Assembly (NCBI GenBank): GCA_963778945.1
Contig: CAVZWL010000019.1
Location: 124,001 to 188,000 of the forward strand
Direction of reading: 5' to 3'
Length of the DNA: 64,000 nt
Source of the DNA: Fen-1254 sp963778945
GTDB lineage: Bacteria; Bacteroidota; Ignavibacteria; UBA10030
Shown here: positions 62,289 to 64,000 of the stretch, one piece after another
Numbering within the stretch: position 1 is the first letter of the stretch
Layout: each line of letters begins with the position of its first letter
The notes under the pieces: generated by a model
What the model saw: only the letters and a program-made list of their open reading frames with translations
Database searches by the model: none
Told to the model about the DNA's origin: nothing
Program-made: the position numbers and the translations under genes

Positions 62289-64000
62289 ATGAGAAATGCG
62301 ATCTACCAACTGTTTGTTGTATGCAGTACAACCCTCATTCTTTTGAGCTCACCATCCTATTCTCAAGAAGGTAAAATTATATTTGAAAGGATATCTACAG
62401 AATCTGGGCTCTCCCAAAGTTCTGTCGTATGCATGTGCCAGGACAGCAAAGGATTTCTCTGGTTTGGGACATATGAAGGGCTCAATCGTTATGATGGATA
62501 TACTTTTAAGGTATTTAAAAACGATCCTGAAAATCCATCGAGCTTAAGCAATAATGCTATCATGAGTATTATTGAAGATCATCTGGGTGTGCTTTGGATC
62601 GGAACGGAAGACGGCCTTGATCGATTTGACCGGGGAAAAGAACGGTTTATTCATTATAAAAATGATCCAGACAATCCGAATAGTCTAAGCCATAATTATA
62701 TCCAAAATATCTATGAAGACCGGTCGGGCACAATTTGGCTGGGGACCAATGGCGGAGGACTCAATCGGTTTGACAGAACAACAGAAAAATTCACCCATTA
62801 CATAAACGATGTGAATAATACAAAAAGCCTGAGTCATAATAATGTATTATCTATTCTTGAGGATGGGAATGGACGTCTTTGGATCGGCACCGATGACGGA
62901 TTGAATTATTTTGACAGGAAGAAAGGGGAATTTATCAACTATCGGAATGATCCTCGTGATTCGCACAGCTTAAGTCATAATGGCGTATGGCGAATCTATG
63001 AAGACCGGTCGGGGAATCTGTGGATAGGAACATGGGGAGGCGGATTGAATTGGTTTGACTCTCAGAAGAATCGGTTTGTCCGCTATCAAAACAATCCGGA
63101 TGATTCATATAGTTTAAGCAGCAATATTATCAGAGCACTGTATGAGGATAAGGGTGGGAATTTTTGGATAGGCACAGATGGCGGCGGACTGAACAAACTT
63201 GCAGATGGTTCTAAAATCGGAGACAAGATCAAATTTATTCATTATCAAAACAATCCTCAGGATCCTACGAATCTGAGCGGTAATTCGGTGATTTCTATAT
63301 TTGAAGATAAATTGGGCATACTCTGGGTAGGAACGAATTATAACGGTGTTAATAAATATAATCCAAGCACAAAACAATTTGTGCTCTTTAGAAACCATCT
63401 TAATGATGCAAACAGCTTATCAAAGAATACTATCCTTTCCATGTATGAGGACAGCCGGGGAATGATCTGGATAGGGACGAATGGCGGAGGACTAGATTGC
63501 TTCGACCGGGGAAAAAATCAGTTTACGCACTATGTTCATAATCCGCTTGACTCGAACAGTCTGAGCAGTAATACGATAAGGAGTATCTGTGAGGACCGAT
63601 ACAACAGCTTGTGGATTGGCACTGAGGATGCGTTGAATTGTTTTGAAGAGAAGAAAGGCAAATTTATCCACTATCGAAATGATCCCAATAATCCTCACAG
63701 CATAAGTCAGAATGGATCATGGAGTCTCTACAAAGACCGGTCAGGGAATCTGTGGGCAGGAACCTTCGGCAGAGGATTAAATAGATTTCGATAATACAAA
63801 AGGAGAATTTACGCATTATGTTTATGATCAAAACGATCCGAGGAGTATAAGCGATAATTTCATCTGGACAATTTACGAGGATTCGTCCGGCATATTCTGG
63901 ATCGGAACGAATTCAGGAGGGTTGAACCGTCTTGAGCCTCGATAAAGGAAGGTTCATTCATTATCGCTCTGATAGTAGGGATTCCACAAGCTTAAGCGAT
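62289..64000 (+). CDS. Reg_prop propeller sensor, N-terminal part (two frameshifts, 3' end outside)
   Basis: This is the periplasmic sensor part of a hybrid two-component-type regulator. A signal peptide (MRNAIYQLFVVCSTTLILLS) is followed by about eleven repeats of roughly 48 residues, each with a core like SLSxNxIxxIxEDxxGxLWIGTxGGGLNRFD. The W-x-G-T element is seen in LWFGT, LWIGT, IWLGT, FWIGT, LWVGT and LWAGT. These form beta-propeller blades that sense extracellular ligands, often sugars. Extra bases near 63788 and 63931 shift the frame. The kinase and regulator domains should lie beyond the window. ATG 62289 is chosen from the signal peptide; an ATG at 62214 is in frame. Confidence 0.85.

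Overview
The window most likely comes from an uncultured bacterium of the Fibrobacteres-Chlorobi-Bacteroidetes group, probably near the Ignavibacteria. The evidence is a secreted protease ending in a NYPNPFNPTTTI-type type IX secretion sorting domain, a large TonB-dependent receptor with a carboxypeptidase-like N-domain, a Reg_prop propeller sensor, and an F-type ATP synthase cluster (atpZ-I-B-E-F-H-A-G) without atpD and atpC and with a LytM peptidase and a bactofilin in front. No 16S gene is present, so the placement is an inference.

Layout. 1-3 kb: an L-arabinose operon (araB 3' end, araD, a FucI/AraA-fold isomerase). 3.2-3.7 kb: tRNA-Cys and tRNA-Leu(UAA). 4.4-16.3 kb: an accessory stretch with a lone receiver protein, small proteins of unknown function, two SGNH hydrolases, a TonB receptor, a DUF3857 protein, a DinB-like protein and a thioredoxin-like protein. 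16.3-18 kb: the secreted zinc protease. 18-25.7 kb: rpsU, a zinc-ribbon protein, LytM peptidase, bactofilin and ATP synthase. 25.8-37.6 kb: a GspE-like ATPase, then ffh-rpsP-khpA-rimM-trmD-rplS, an MqnA-like protein, recN, cysS, an amidohydrolase-like protein and a barrel protein. 37.7-47.2 kb: cell-surface proteins, a coupled acylase-sirtuin-pyruvate kinase operon, and repeat-rich intergenic DNA. 47.5-59.8 kb, all on the minus strand: a HisA-like barrel, PfkB kinase, lysC, dapB, dapA, dapD, an RfbD-like reductase, serS, a heterodimeric ABC exporter and a DnaQ-like exonuclease. 60-64 kb: a heptosyltransferase-like enzyme, a candidate small RNA, a receiver protein and the start of a propeller sensor.

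Three things stand out. First, many genes, including essential ones (ffh, rpsP, rplS, atpA, dapA, dapB, lysC), carry frameshifts. Of about 31 frame changes that I could trace, 27 read as one extra base and none is clearly a lost base. This looks like uncorrected insertion-type sequencing error rather than gene decay, so broken genes are annotated as one CDS each. Second, short repeats of period seven fill at least seven intergenic loci, together with palindromic elements. Third, an isolated locus at 61.33-61.43 kb has a consensus promoter, a C-rich RNA of about 68 nt with two hairpins, and a terminator. It is the best candidate here for something undescribed.
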